In this document: piece by piece, positions 1-7,129 of the stretch
How the letters are laid out: each line of letters starts with the position of its first letter
Numbering within the stretch: position 1 is the first letter of the stretch
Source of the DNA: Cyanobacteria bacterium UBA11370
Lineage (GTDB): Bacteria; Cyanobacteriota; Cyanobacteriia; Cyanobacteriales; Coleofasciculaceae
Reading direction: 5' to 3'
DNA length: 64,000 nucleotides
Assembly: GCA_003486645.1 (NCBI GenBank)
Contig: DNGI01000321.1
Location: 42,735 to 106,734 of the forward strand
The notes under the pieces: generated by a model
The model's database searches: none
What the model was told of the DNA's origin: nothing
Seen by the model: the letters and a program-made list of their open reading frames with translations, nothing else
Position numbers and translations under genes: made by a program

Positions 1-600
1 CCTCAGTTTGCTCAATATTCCTTCAAGTTGGTCTTTAAATATCTCGTGTTGTTCCTGACTGTAGGTAAATTTTAGACATTTGGGCGATACCTCATCCATA
101 AGTAGCCAATAAGTTAATGAAATCTCTTCAGCTAAATAGGTGTCAGTCTCGGCTAATAGATACAGTTTGAGTTGAGTCTGACAATGGCTTTCCAGATAAT
201 CATTAGGCACGGATGAAGTTGTCCAATCAATAATTTGAGCAGATTGATATCCTCGGATAATCAAGTCATAAGTTGACGACAACACAATGTCACCAATAGT
301 TACCTGAATTTGCTCATCCCAACTTCGGCAATTGTCCGGATTTGGCTCAAAAATTTCAGGAGCATTTTGGGTTAGCTGATTAACCCAATGCTTAAGTTTG
401 GGATAGGTTGCTAGCAAGGAATCCACTGGCAAACCCATCAGGCGCTGTCTCATAATTTGGTGAAATCGCTGTCCCCATTCCAATCGTTCTCTTTGTTGTG
501 GGGGTATAGTAGAGGCAACCCATCCTTGATAGACTCTGTAAAACTGGTTTGGGTCTTTCTCTAACAAATCCAGCAGATTTTCATTGAGGTAGTAATTCAT
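1..600 (-). CDS. PD-(D/E)XK nuclease family protein, 3' part outside window
   Basis: An open frame starts with ATG at 600 and runs leftward through the window edge (200 residues visible, no stop). The fold family is suggested by a stretch near residues 115-155: a Tyr-Asp strand (STYDLIIRG), then AQIIDWTTSS, then a Q-x-x-x-Y-like helix (CQTQLKLYLLAET), which is the order seen in RecB/AddB-type PD-(D/E)XK nucleases (PF12705-like) common in cyanobacteria. The usual D-W-K is D-W-T here, so the catalytic lysine appears to be replaced by threonine. The gene lies 66 nt downstream of the 667-1239 gene on the same strand and could share a transcript. The family call is by recognition of the motif pattern, and nuclease activity is doubtful because of the substitution. 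Confidence 0.7.
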   Translation of the reverse strand, partial: MNYYLNENLLDLLEKDPNQFYRVYQGWVASTIPPQQRERLEWGQRFHQIMRQRLMGLPVDSLLATYPKLKHWVNQLTQNAPEIFEPNPDNCRSWDEQIQVTIGDIVLSSTYDLIIRGYQSAQIIDWTTSSVPNDYLESHCQTQLKLYLLAETDTYLAEEISLTYWLLMDEVSPKCLKFTYSQEQHEIFKDQLEGILSKLR

Positions 601-666
601 GGGGTGCTATCGGTCGCAATTTGGTTCTCTTTGCAGCGCGAAAGCGCCCCAAGAATGGAGGGGTTG

Positions 667-1239
667 CTAATTCCAAATCAGGAACTTTGAGCGCGTTTCA
701 ATATCTTCCATGTCGAAAATTTCGTGGGTGTTATCAATAGGGGTTTGTTGGGAAATGATTCGGGATAAAATCTCATCCCGGTTAGCTGGAGGAAATTCTA
801 GGTTAACTGTGGGGTCAATGAGAGGATATTCATAGTGGTGATTGAAAATTTCTGAGACATTGATATTAGGTAAAGGGAAGGCTTCAAAGGTGTAGCTAAA
901 CCACTGAGTACCCCGATGAGAGGTTTGGGATATTAAGGAAATTCTAGTAGTAACCGAGGATAATTCATGTTTGTTAGTGTAGTTTAAAAATGAACGCAAA
1001 GCCTGGGATTTACCACTATTAAGTAAAGTAAATGCCCAATTCAGTTCCGGATCTAAAAAGCACAACCCAATCCAATCTTGTTCTGGCATATTGGCAAAGG
1101 GCTGACCCCGAACCGGGGGTGTGGCATGAAGAATTATGATGTCTAGTGCTTCTCCAACTTCTTCTAGGCGGAAGGGGTATTCAATTATTCGATAAATTAG
1201 TCCTGATGAGCGATTGAGGCGATATCGTTGAATTTCCAT
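667..1239 (-). CDS. hypothetical protein downstream of the PRTRC cassette
   Basis: A 190-residue protein with an ATG start at 1239. I do not recognise a family. It is a mixed alpha/beta soluble protein with no signal peptide or membrane segment. The segment MPEQDWIGLCFLDPELNWAF is aromatic-rich, and an SGKSQA stretch resembles a P-loop but lacks the preceding glycine pattern, so I do not call it one. It follows the ThiF gene on the same strand after a strong terminator-like hairpin (1265-1302), so it may be transcribed separately or by read-through. It precedes the partial PD-(D/E)XK gene. Its position beside the cassette suggests an accessory role, which is inference only. Confidence 0.6.
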   Translation of the reverse strand: MEIQRYRLNRSSGLIYRIIEYPFRLEEVGEALDIIILHATPPVRGQPFANMPEQDWIGLCFLDPELNWAFTLLNSGKSQALRSFLNYTNKHELSSVTTRISLISQTSHRGTQWFSYTFEAFPLPNINVSEIFNHHYEYPLIDPTVNLEFPPANRDEILSRIISQQTPIDNTHEIFDMEDIETRSKFLIWN

Positions 1240-1264
1240 AGTTTAAGTTAACAGTTTAAATATT

Positions 1265-1302
1265 AAAAAGTGCCAGGGCTACGAGTTTCCTGACACTTTT
1301 TT
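1265..1302 (-). terminator. Rho-independent terminator-like hairpin after thiF-like gene
   Basis: The arms AAAAAGTGCCAGG and CCTGACACTTTTTT pair with one mismatch around an 11-nt loop. T-runs on both strands could make it work in either direction. It sits 30 nt after the stop of the ThiF-like gene (1333) and before the 667-1239 gene, so it probably ends the PRTRC transcript. Confidence 0.75.
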
Positions 1303-1332
1303 GCCGATGTGGGAGCGCTGGAAATATTTGCG

Positions 1333-2169
1333 TTAACTGTAAAATTTGCTAAGGGTATTGGGTGAAGTATAGAATGAACGACTGCTACCTACTCCAGCAT
1401 GAAAGAAGGTAGCAAAGCGTTTGAGTCCCCCAGTTAAAGTAAGTTGCGCCAGCATCTCTATCGCTTCTGCTGCTACTCGTTGATTGATAAAGAGAGCTTG
1501 TTGATTATACAAAGCTATCTCAGCACAAGACAAAGGGGGCGATTCTAATTCTTCTGGATTAGGAGTCAACAGTGTTGGCGCTACTAAGCTGGGGGAAGGC
1601 AAATTAACACAGAAATTGGGCGTATCTGGCTCATTAAAAACATTTTGAGGAGTTAGGGAATGGGTGGAACCCAAAAGTACTTGACCCGCCGGTATGCCGT
1701 TACCTTGATTGCCGCAGTCAAGCCACCAAACTTGAGAAGTTTGATAGGGTTGATTAATATCTAAAGTTTGGCTAATTTCCACCCTAGCTGCTGCCTGATC
1801 CACAGCACCAATCACCACCGTTACTTTTCCCCATCCTGACTTGACCATTTCACGTTGAAACTTAGAAGGAATGACACCAATTTCTATTCCATAAGCCAAA
1901 CTGTATCGGGTTGCTAACACTTGGGCTTTATTCAATCCAATTTCACAGCGGACAAAGTTCTGTCTAGGAATATTGATTGGCTCAATACTATCGAAATCAA
2001 CAAAAGTTACCGAGGCTCTCTTCCCCGTCTCATTAATAGCGAGTATCAACCGCGCTAGGCTAGGAGCTAAAAAACCGCCTGTTCCTCCACAACCCACCAT
2101 CACAAATTCCACCGAGTGGTAATTACCTAGCAGGAGAGGCAGAGCTTTACTGTATTCTAAATCTAGCAT
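1333..2169 (-). CDS. PRTRC system ThiF family protein (E1-like adenylyltransferase)
   Basis: A 278-residue protein of the ThiF/MoeB/E1 superfamily. The nucleotide-binding loop VGCGGTGG is at residues 25-32, followed by an acidic strand (VTFVDFDSIEPINIPRQNF) typical of E1 enzymes, where D and R contact ATP. A later strand VTVVIGAVDQ and WWLDCGN match the second half of the Rossmann unit. In the PRTRC (ParB-related, ThiF-related cassette) family this protein is expected to activate the C-terminus of a ubiquitin-like partner. Its ATG overlaps the stop of the JAB gene (TAATG), so the two are translationally coupled. It is the last gene of the E-C-F-B-A-ThiF order seen here, which matches the known cassette order. 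Substrate and physiological role are not known. Confidence 0.9.
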   Translation of the reverse strand: MLDLEYSKALPLLLGNYHSVEFVMVGCGGTGGFLAPSLARLILAINETGKRASVTFVDFDSIEPINIPRQNFVRCEIGLNKAQVLATRYSLAYGIEIGVIPSKFQREMVKSGWGKVTVVIGAVDQAAARVEISQTLDINQPYQTSQVWWLDCGNQGNGIPAGQVLLGSTHSLTPQNVFNEPDTPNFCVNLPSPSLVAPTLLTPNPEELESPPLSCAEIALYNQQALFINQRVAAEAIEMLAQLTLTGGLKRFATFFHAGVGSSRSFYTSPNTLSKFYS

Positions 2170-2777
2170 TAATTTGATTCAACAGTTTGATCTAAAAATG
2201 AAAAAGGCATCTCAAATATTTGATCAGCAGGAATGTGCCAAAAGTCACCAAAAACACCCACTCGCACTCGAATAGTCGGCTGGTCAAAGATAGTCCCCAA
2301 AACTCCAAAGACCCTAAAGCCGCTTTCCTCGGCATCATCTGTAGGTGAAAAGTCCGCAGCAAAGGTATGATGGGAGTGAACCTCAATCAGCGCTTTTTGA
2401 TAGGATGAATCTAGCGCTTCACCTAAAGGTTGAACAGAGGTAGGAGTAGCGGTTTGAGGTGGGATATGAAGCTGCCATTGTTGATTAGACCAGTAAAGAT
2501 GAAAGAGGATTTCATTGGGAAATGCTTTTTGCGATCGCCAGAGCATTTCCTTTAACAATTGTTCAGGGACTTTGGGGTAATTTAGGTGAAATTCCGGTTG
2601 AATTGGAGCCAGTCCAAAGACTTGGCATTGAGCGATTTGAATCGTTGCCTCTAAGCCAACTCGCTTGGCTCTTTTAAAGACTCCATTACCGACTAGGATA
2701 TATTCAAACATTTGAGCATTAATCGGTGACAGTTGGTCAGAGAAGATGGTAATGTATTCCACCAAAGGAGAAATCAT
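2169..2777 (-). CDS. PRTRC system protein A, JAB/JAMM metalloprotease
   Basis: About 202 residues. The JAMM zinc motif is plain: EVHSHH, then seven residues to SPTDD, giving H134-x-H136 and S144-x-x-D147 (numbering from the ATG at 2777). JAB proteases in such cassettes cleave isopeptide or C-terminal extensions of ubiquitin-like proteins. I prefer ATG 2777 over the TTG at 2798 because an AGGAA ribosome-binding sequence lies about 10 nt upstream of it. The first 90 residues are a helical/strand region without a known motif. The stop overlaps the start of the ThiF-like gene. Family identity rests on the motif together with the surrounding PRTRC genes. Confidence 0.88.
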   Translation of the reverse strand: MISPLVEYITIFSDQLSPINAQMFEYILVGNGVFKRAKRVGLEATIQIAQCQVFGLAPIQPEFHLNYPKVPEQLLKEMLWRSQKAFPNEILFHLYWSNQQWQLHIPPQTATPTSVQPLGEALDSSYQKALIEVHSHHTFAADFSPTDDAEESGFRVFGVLGTIFDQPTIRVRVGVFGDFWHIPADQIFEMPFSFLDQTVESN

Positions 2778-2981
2778 GATAGCGTTATTCCTGATCAATT
2801 AAAGAGCAGAAGGATGGATGCCAAATCCGGTTAAATAGACTACTTATTCTGTAGTTCAATTTTTTGTAGAATAGGTTATTGAGGAACTTATATAAGTAGG
2901 TTTTGTAAACCAGATTTCGCATAAAAACATTGAACTCTGATGAAGTTTGAAGCCTATTCTTGGTCTACCTTATACGAGATA

Positions 2982-3743
2982 TTATTGGATAATTTGATTA
3001 ACGATTTGCTCAACGGTGCAATTCTTATTCGTGCTATACTCAAGACCAACTCGATAAGAATGGTATGGAATTAGGTCACTTTTCGGGTATTTTTTCTTCC
3101 TGGTGTTGTGTAGAGCAATCAGATGGGAGCGCACATCTTCCGAGCAAGATTTTGATTTTTGGCTAACACTATCACCGTTGAAAGGACTTTTGAGAAATAG
3201 CTGCCAAGTGGATTCAAGGGTGTCGGATGAGGCGCGGGGAACTCTATTAGAACCAAAGCAAATTGTTCCGTCGTTAGATACATTCGGTAGAGGAGCGTGA
3301 AAGACTTGGGCTAGAGAATTAAAGCGGCGCTCTTTTACAGCCCAAATGTAATAGCGACTCCCTTTACCTATGAAAATAAAACCGGGCAATGGGATATCAA
3401 GTCTGAGGGCTTTTTCACCCACAATACAAGAGATTTGGTAATAGTTGGGAGGAATAAACTTGAGAAGCCAATCACCTTCTGAACTACTCCCCCAGCGGAC
3501 AACACCAGGGGGGAGAAATCCTGAATCTACAGCCAGATGAGTAAAGGCTTGTCGGACAGCTTCAGGAGAGATAAGTTTGGTTATTATTGCCTCTCCCTCT
3601 TGGTACCGAAGGATATATTGACCCTCTAAGATGAGTAATTGGCACAGAGATGGATTTGGCAAAATTTGAGTCAGAGAGTTGGCAATAATCGATGTGTCGA
3701 GAAGAGGAAGAGAAATCGATGGAGTCTTGATTGTTGATATCAT
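2982..3743 (-). CDS. PRTRC system protein B (prokaryotic E2-like, Prok-E2_D type)
   Basis: A 253-residue protein. The N-terminal half has strands ending in VVRWGSSS and RLDIPLPGFIFIGKGSRYYI, then the diagnostic block HAPLPNVSNDGTICFGSNR at about residues 149-167. This resembles the HPN...G.ICL block around the catalytic cysteine of ubiquitin-conjugating enzymes, which places the candidate thioester cysteine at C162. Protein B of PRTRC cassettes is classed as a divergent E2-like family. The C-terminal 60 residues carry SHLIALHNTRKKKYP and look like an added helical segment. It lies between proteins F and A, as expected for the cassette, but the gap to protein A is about 200 nt and has no obvious hairpin. 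Catalysis is inferred from the motif and not shown. Confidence 0.85.
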   Translation of the reverse strand: MISTIKTPSISLPLLDTSIIANSLTQILPNPSLCQLLILEGQYILRYQEGEAIITKLISPEAVRQAFTHLAVDSGFLPPGVVRWGSSSEGDWLLKFIPPNYYQISCIVGEKALRLDIPLPGFIFIGKGSRYYIWAVKERRFNSLAQVFHAPLPNVSNDGTICFGSNRVPRASSDTLESTWQLFLKSPFNGDSVSQKSKSCSEDVRSHLIALHNTRKKKYPKSDLIPYHSYRVGLEYSTNKNCTVEQIVNQIIQ

Positions 3744-3777
3744 GATTTTTTAGGTTGATTAACTCGCTGACTAAGGA

Positions 3778-4542
3778 CTAATGACTCCGCTTATCGGCTT
3801 GATTCCAAAGGTCAATTAACCGTAAATATCGATTTTTTTCTTCTTCAATCCAGGTTTTTAGTTGACTTTCTTTATCCCATAAAGCCAAAGCTAATTTCCA
3901 CTGTGCCGCTAAAAAGTCTAGACTTTCCCTTGACCAGGGAAAATCTTCAATACAGTCCCAACATGAATCAATCCAAATACATCCACTAGAATGGTCTACC
4001 AGACTAATAGCTTCGTACAAATAACACAAGGGTTCTGGGGCTTGCTGGCAGATAGTTGAGAACTTTTCAAAATTCAGTTGTTGTACAGGAAGGATAAAAT
4101 TGGAAGTTAGCTCAAACCGTTGGAGCCATAACGAAACTGACCCTTCCTGCACTAAAAGGTTAATCATGAATTGGTGAAATTCATCAAACTCATCAAATTC
4201 CTGCTGATACCAATCCAAATCGTGAGGATAAACAGTGATAGATGACATTCGTTCCTCCAGTTCTTCAGCCCATTCCGACTCAAATCCAATAGGAAAAAGT
4301 CGTTCTTCTACCAAGCGCAGAAATTCGATTTCTTTGGGACTGTGAGGGCAACCGAGACTATTGTCAGGTATTTTGGTCGTTGCTGTTGATTGAGTCCATT
4401 CAGCCGGAAAATACTCCTGATACAATGAGAGGAGGACAACTTGTTGAGAAAGGTTTTGTAAATAATCTATCCTCTCTTTGAGTGAGAGGGGAATGGAGAA
4501 TAAGTTCAGGGACTCCAGGGCTTCCGTGTAAGTAAAAATCAT
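3778..4542 (-). CDS. PRTRC system protein F-like
   Basis: About 254 residues from ATG 4542, which directly follows the TGA of the upstream protein C gene (TTCTGATATG). An in-frame TTG at 4554 would overlap it. The C-terminal third, with DFPWSRESLDFLAAQWKLA and later TWIEEEKNRYLRLIDLWNQA, matches the W...L..QW..A...L..WL....R...LWN pattern I associate with PRTRC protein F. The remainder is acidic and rich in aromatic residues (DLDWYQQEFDEFDEFHQF). No enzymatic motif is visible. Position (after C, before B) agrees with the canonical order. The role of protein F in the cassette is unknown, and sequence similarity is strongest only at the C-terminus. Confidence 0.75.
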   Translation of the reverse strand: MIFTYTEALESLNLFSIPLSLKERIDYLQNLSQQVVLLSLYQEYFPAEWTQSTATTKIPDNSLGCPHSPKEIEFLRLVEERLFPIGFESEWAEELEERMSSITVYPHDLDWYQQEFDEFDEFHQFMINLLVQEGSVSLWLQRFELTSNFILPVQQLNFEKFSTICQQAPEPLCYLYEAISLVDHSSGCIWIDSCWDCIEDFPWSRESLDFLAAQWKLALALWDKESQLKTWIEEEKNRYLRLIDLWNQADKRSH

Positions 4543-4543
4543 A

Positions 4544-4978
4544 TCAGAAGCCAATAATTGGAGTTTGAGAAGGGATTGGTGAAGCTACTTTTAGCGCAGA
4601 GGTAACACGCCTGATTTCGGTAGATTCATTCTCTCCCAATTGGGTGGCATCTTCTATGGTGTGCTGAAGAGGAATGAGAGTTTCAAGGGTTAATCTACCT
4701 TGAATTTCTAGTGTTTTGAGTTGCATAGCTAAGAGAATCACTGGATTGATGTATTCGGGAGCATTCTTTAACAAAAGAATGGGAGTGATGGCGTTACCTT
4801 TTGTACCTGGTCGTTTAACGATTTCGATGACAGTATCACCATCTTTTTCGCTACGCCTGAACTGAGCATTAGCAATATCGGGGTAGAATGGGAGTAAGGT
4901 ATCAGTGATGGCTTGGTCTGTGGCAGCTTGTTCAGGAGTCAGGGTAATTTCCTGACCTTCTAGTAGAATTTTGGGCAT
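4544..4978 (-). CDS. PRTRC system protein C, ubiquitin-like
   Basis: A 144-residue protein starting at ATG 4978. Residues 1-66 have the beta-grasp layout of PRTRC protein C: a short LLEGQEITLTP strand pair, helix, FYPDIANAQF, then GDTVIEIVKRPGTKG. The VKRPGTKG end of the domain is a signature of the family. Compared with the usual length of about 70 residues, it has a C-terminal helical extension of about 75 residues that ends without a Gly-Gly tail. If the JAB protein processes it, cleavage would have to occur within or before this extension. The stop lies 2 nt before the start of the F gene. Function as a modifier is inferred from the family and from the E1-, E2- and JAB-like genes around it. 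Confidence 0.8.
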   Translation of the reverse strand: MPKILLEGQEITLTPEQAATDQAITDTLLPFYPDIANAQFRRSEKDGDTVIEIVKRPGTKGNAITPILLLKNAPEYINPVILLAMQLKTLEIQGRLTLETLIPLQHTIEDATQLGENESTEIRRVTSALKVASPIPSQTPIIGF

Positions 4979-4991
4979 GGTTAAAAGTTCT

Positions 4992-5498
4992 TTAGAAAAG
5001 AGTGAGTTGTTGTTGAGTATTGGGAGAGTTGGACTCAGGTTTAGGTAAAGGTTTTGCTGGAGGTAACTTGCAGGTAGATGTCTTGGTTGTGAGTTGTTTT
5101 TGAACTTCTAGTTGTTGCAGCTTTTTCCTCTGAAGTGCTGTTGTTGCCCTCTCTGGCATTTGAGACTCTAACTGTTCGAGCATCTTTTGGATAACTGGAG
5201 GCAGGCTAATTTCCGAGAGGGTAGTGGTAGCAAATATGGGGGGTTCATTCTTGATTCCTACCCCAATGTTTACTGTTCTGTTTGGCTCATTTTGCGGGCT
5301 TGGAAGAAACTCTAGATGAATAATAACTCTGGTTTTGTGGAAGTTATAGCTGTCTAATAAAATAGCATCATCTTCCTCATATAGGGAATAAGATTGTTGT
5401 TTTTCGTCATTATCTGGAGAATAATTTTTAGAAGCTTGTGCCTGTTCTTGAGGTAGGATGACATCATTGTCTAAGCTTATTTCTGCTTCTGCTTTCAT
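4992..5498 (-). CDS. PRTRC system protein E-like
   Basis: A 168-residue protein. Its ATG overlaps the stop of the primase gene (ATGA, 5495-5498), so the primase and the cassette are translationally coupled. The core, about residues 56-115, has a strand RVIIHLEFLPSP, then VNIGVGIKNEPPIFATT, then a helix LPPVIQKMLEQLESQ. This follows the strand / target loop / helix layout of PRTRC protein E. The first 50 residues are acidic and low in complexity (SPDNDEKQQ, EEDDAILLD), and the last 40 are Pro/Lys/Gln-rich, probably disordered. The call combines moderate similarity with perfect positional agreement. Protein E has no known biochemical function. Confidence 0.65.
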   Translation of the reverse strand: MKAEAEISLDNDVILPQEQAQASKNYSPDNDEKQQSYSLYEEDDAILLDSYNFHKTRVIIHLEFLPSPQNEPNRTVNIGVGIKNEPPIFATTTLSEISLPPVIQKMLEQLESQMPERATTALQRKKLQQLEVQKQLTTKTSTCKLPPAKPLPKPESNSPNTQQQLTLF

Positions 5499-6405
5499 GA
5501 GTTTTGTACATAAAATTGCAAGGTTTTATCTGTAATTCCTTGCCCATTAAAGGTTCCCCATTTGTAGGTGCATTCTCCTGGCTTGTATTTAGGAGATAAC
5601 TGGCTCCATTCATCCCAAGCTGGGAGTAATTCCGGGCTGATATATTTCAGGCTCATCCCGATAAAAATCCAGGTTTCGTACTGATCAGCAAATCGAGGGT
5701 GAATCACCTCTAAAAGCAGTAAAGCTTTGTCGATATCGGCGTTAAAAGTGGTATGATTGAGGCGATTATTCGGTTTTTTAAACAGTTACGATGTGGCCTT
5801 CCTAGAAGTTTTGATGTATTAAGAGGTTTACTCATCTTGTCAATTACCCACTGGGGAGCGTGTGCCACCTCCACTTGGTCAGGGCGACAATTGGGTAGCC
5901 ATTTGTAAGAGCCAGTGAGGGGATGAGGAGAGGGGGGTAAAATAGATTGCAACCCAGTACCTCGCAGTTCCAAAGCTTCTCCAGGTGCTGTAGGAATTTT
6001 GCAGGATTTGAGTTGGTGGTTGGTGCCAGGGAGAGAAAAGAGATACTGAGATCGGCCTGGTCTTCCAGAGGTAAAAGCGACAGTTTTAGGTAGGAACCTA
6101 CTATTAGAAAGTTCTTTAATTTTAGCATGGGCACTTGAGCCATCGGCATCTATGGCTACTAAGTATTCTTTCTCTGTTTGTCCGCATAATAAGCCAATTC
6201 CTTGAGGAGTTACTTGATAGAAACATTGATGCTTGTCGAGGATTTTTACTCCCCCAGTTTGGGCAAGATAAGCTGCCATTTGCTGGGGGGAGAAGGCAAA
6301 CTTTTGCCATTGGTATCCCAAGGGAATTTTGTTGCCATTAGTTGGGATTATTTGCCAATGGTTGGGGAGAAGAGATAGGGTTAAAATTAGCTCACGTATC
6401 ATCAT
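5495..6405 (-). CDS. Prim-Pol/PriCT-2 primase, joined across a -1 frameshift
   Basis: The 6405-5710 frame encodes a bifunctional primase/polymerase N-terminal domain (Prim-Pol, PF09250-like): the h-D-h-D motif VAIDADG, then SGRPGRSQYLFSLPG, then ALELRGTG and ILPPSPHPLTGSYKW, in the family order. It stops at 5710. The -1 frame continues without a stop from about 5780 to 5495 and carries the PriCT-2-like end (WIFIGMSL, PAWDEWSQLSPKYKPGE). The two frames meet at T-TTA-AAA-AAC, an in-frame slippery sequence. A -1 shift there gives one 303-residue protein, while no shift gives a 231-residue Prim-Pol alone. Ordinary loss of function by a 1-nt indel in the A6 tract is the alternative. The gene heads the PRTRC transcript. 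It would synthesise primers for plasmid replication. Confidence 0.8.
5773..5782 (-). promoter_or_regulatory. candidate -1 ribosomal frameshift site (slippery heptamers)
   Basis: On the minus strand the sequence reads TTTAAAAAAC. In the Prim-Pol frame it is T-TTA-AAA-AAC, which contains two overlapping canonical X-XXY-YYZ heptamers (T-TTA-AAA and A-AAA-AAC), both in register. The downstream -1 frame encodes the PriCT-2-like domain. I did not identify a stable downstream stem or an upstream Shine-Dalgarno stimulator. Transcript slippage on A6 would have a similar effect. Confidence 0.45.
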
Positions 6406-6514
6406 TGATAAATTTTCAGAAATACTTCTAGGTTTTGGAGCAAATTGGGAATTTTCACGAATCAGCGCGTCAGCGCGTCTCTTCGGAGTGATAAAATATT
6501 AATTATCCCAACTA

Positions 6515-6781
6515 TTAAATAAAATGGCTAAATCTTACTTCGGCTGTTTCGGCTGAAATCAGTATGGAAATCCCGCCCATAAAGCTGATTAGGAGATAAT
6601 TCTTACTCTCCGGCTGTTCGGCTTCATCTGTATATAAACAATCTTCTATTTCACTAGGAGCATTAGTCATTTGGAAAAACTCTTGGTTTCTACTCCCAAT
6701 CTGGTCTACGAACTCGATTGAATCTAAACATTCTCCTTGTTCGTCAATAGGATAATCCTTGGTTCTCTCTCGGATTCTCAA
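6515..6781 (-). CDS. hypothetical small acidic protein
   Basis: An 88-residue open frame beginning at a TTG (6781). The next ATG would leave only about 50 residues. It has no recognised family. It is acidic and ends with a hydrophobic strand-like segment (NYLLISFMGGISILIS) before EVRFSHFI. It is on the strand of the downstream primase/PRTRC genes and separated from them by about 110 nt, so it could be the first gene of that transcript. Coding status is uncertain: the start codon is weak and I have no homologue in mind. Confidence 0.35.
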   Translation of the reverse strand: MRIRERTKDYPIDEQGECLDSIEFVDQIGSRNQEFFQMTNAPSEIEDCLYTDEAEQPESKNYLLISFMGGISILISAETAEVRFSHFI

Positions 6782-6853
6782 GAAATCTACATTTTTGAAG
6801 ATTATTTTCAGATTGGTTGTCAGGCAGTTATCAACTTCAGGAAATTATCCACA

Positions 6854-7006
6854 TCAGACTACAGAGCTTTGAAATTCTAATTCAAGAAGTCTATTCGTTG
6901 CTTCGTAAGTATATCTTTGAAGTTGAAATTGATTATGCAAATCAAAGCCTTGACCTGCTAGCTCTATTTCTATGCCTTCTTTAATCTGAAAATTGCTTAA
7001 TTTCAT
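6854..7006 (-). CDS. small ORF, 50 residues, possible gene
   Basis: An ATG at 7006 opens a 50-residue frame that starts MKLSNFQIKEGIEIELAGQG and ends ELEFQSSVV. Its alternating charged/hydrophobic pattern (a beta-hairpin-like start, a helix-like end) looks coding. It fills the otherwise empty 6782-7129 interval and lies upstream of the 6515-6781 frame on the same strand. A TTATCCACA sequence (DnaA-box-like) overlaps its stop. No family recognised. Confidence 0.35.
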   Translation of the reverse strand: MKLSNFQIKEGIEIELAGQGFDLHNQFQLQRYTYEATNRLLELEFQSSVV

Positions 7007-7129
7007 AGATGTAATAACGGGACTATTATTAATTTAAATGTTAAGCCATATTTGGATCTGATTGAGTTAAGCTAGGAGAAAAAGCTGCTGACGGATATTA
7101 ATAGATAAATCAGGATCGGAACCAAGACT

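Noticed and set aside
667-1239. P-loop ATPase call for the 190-residue protein
   Set aside because: SGKSQA lacks the upstream Gly-x-x-x-x-Gly spacing and no Walker B is visible.
6829-6853. TTATCAACT and TTATCCACA as an origin near the primase gene
   Set aside because: Only one consensus-like DnaA box, overlapping a small ORF; no iterons, AT-rich unwinding run or initiator gene next to it.
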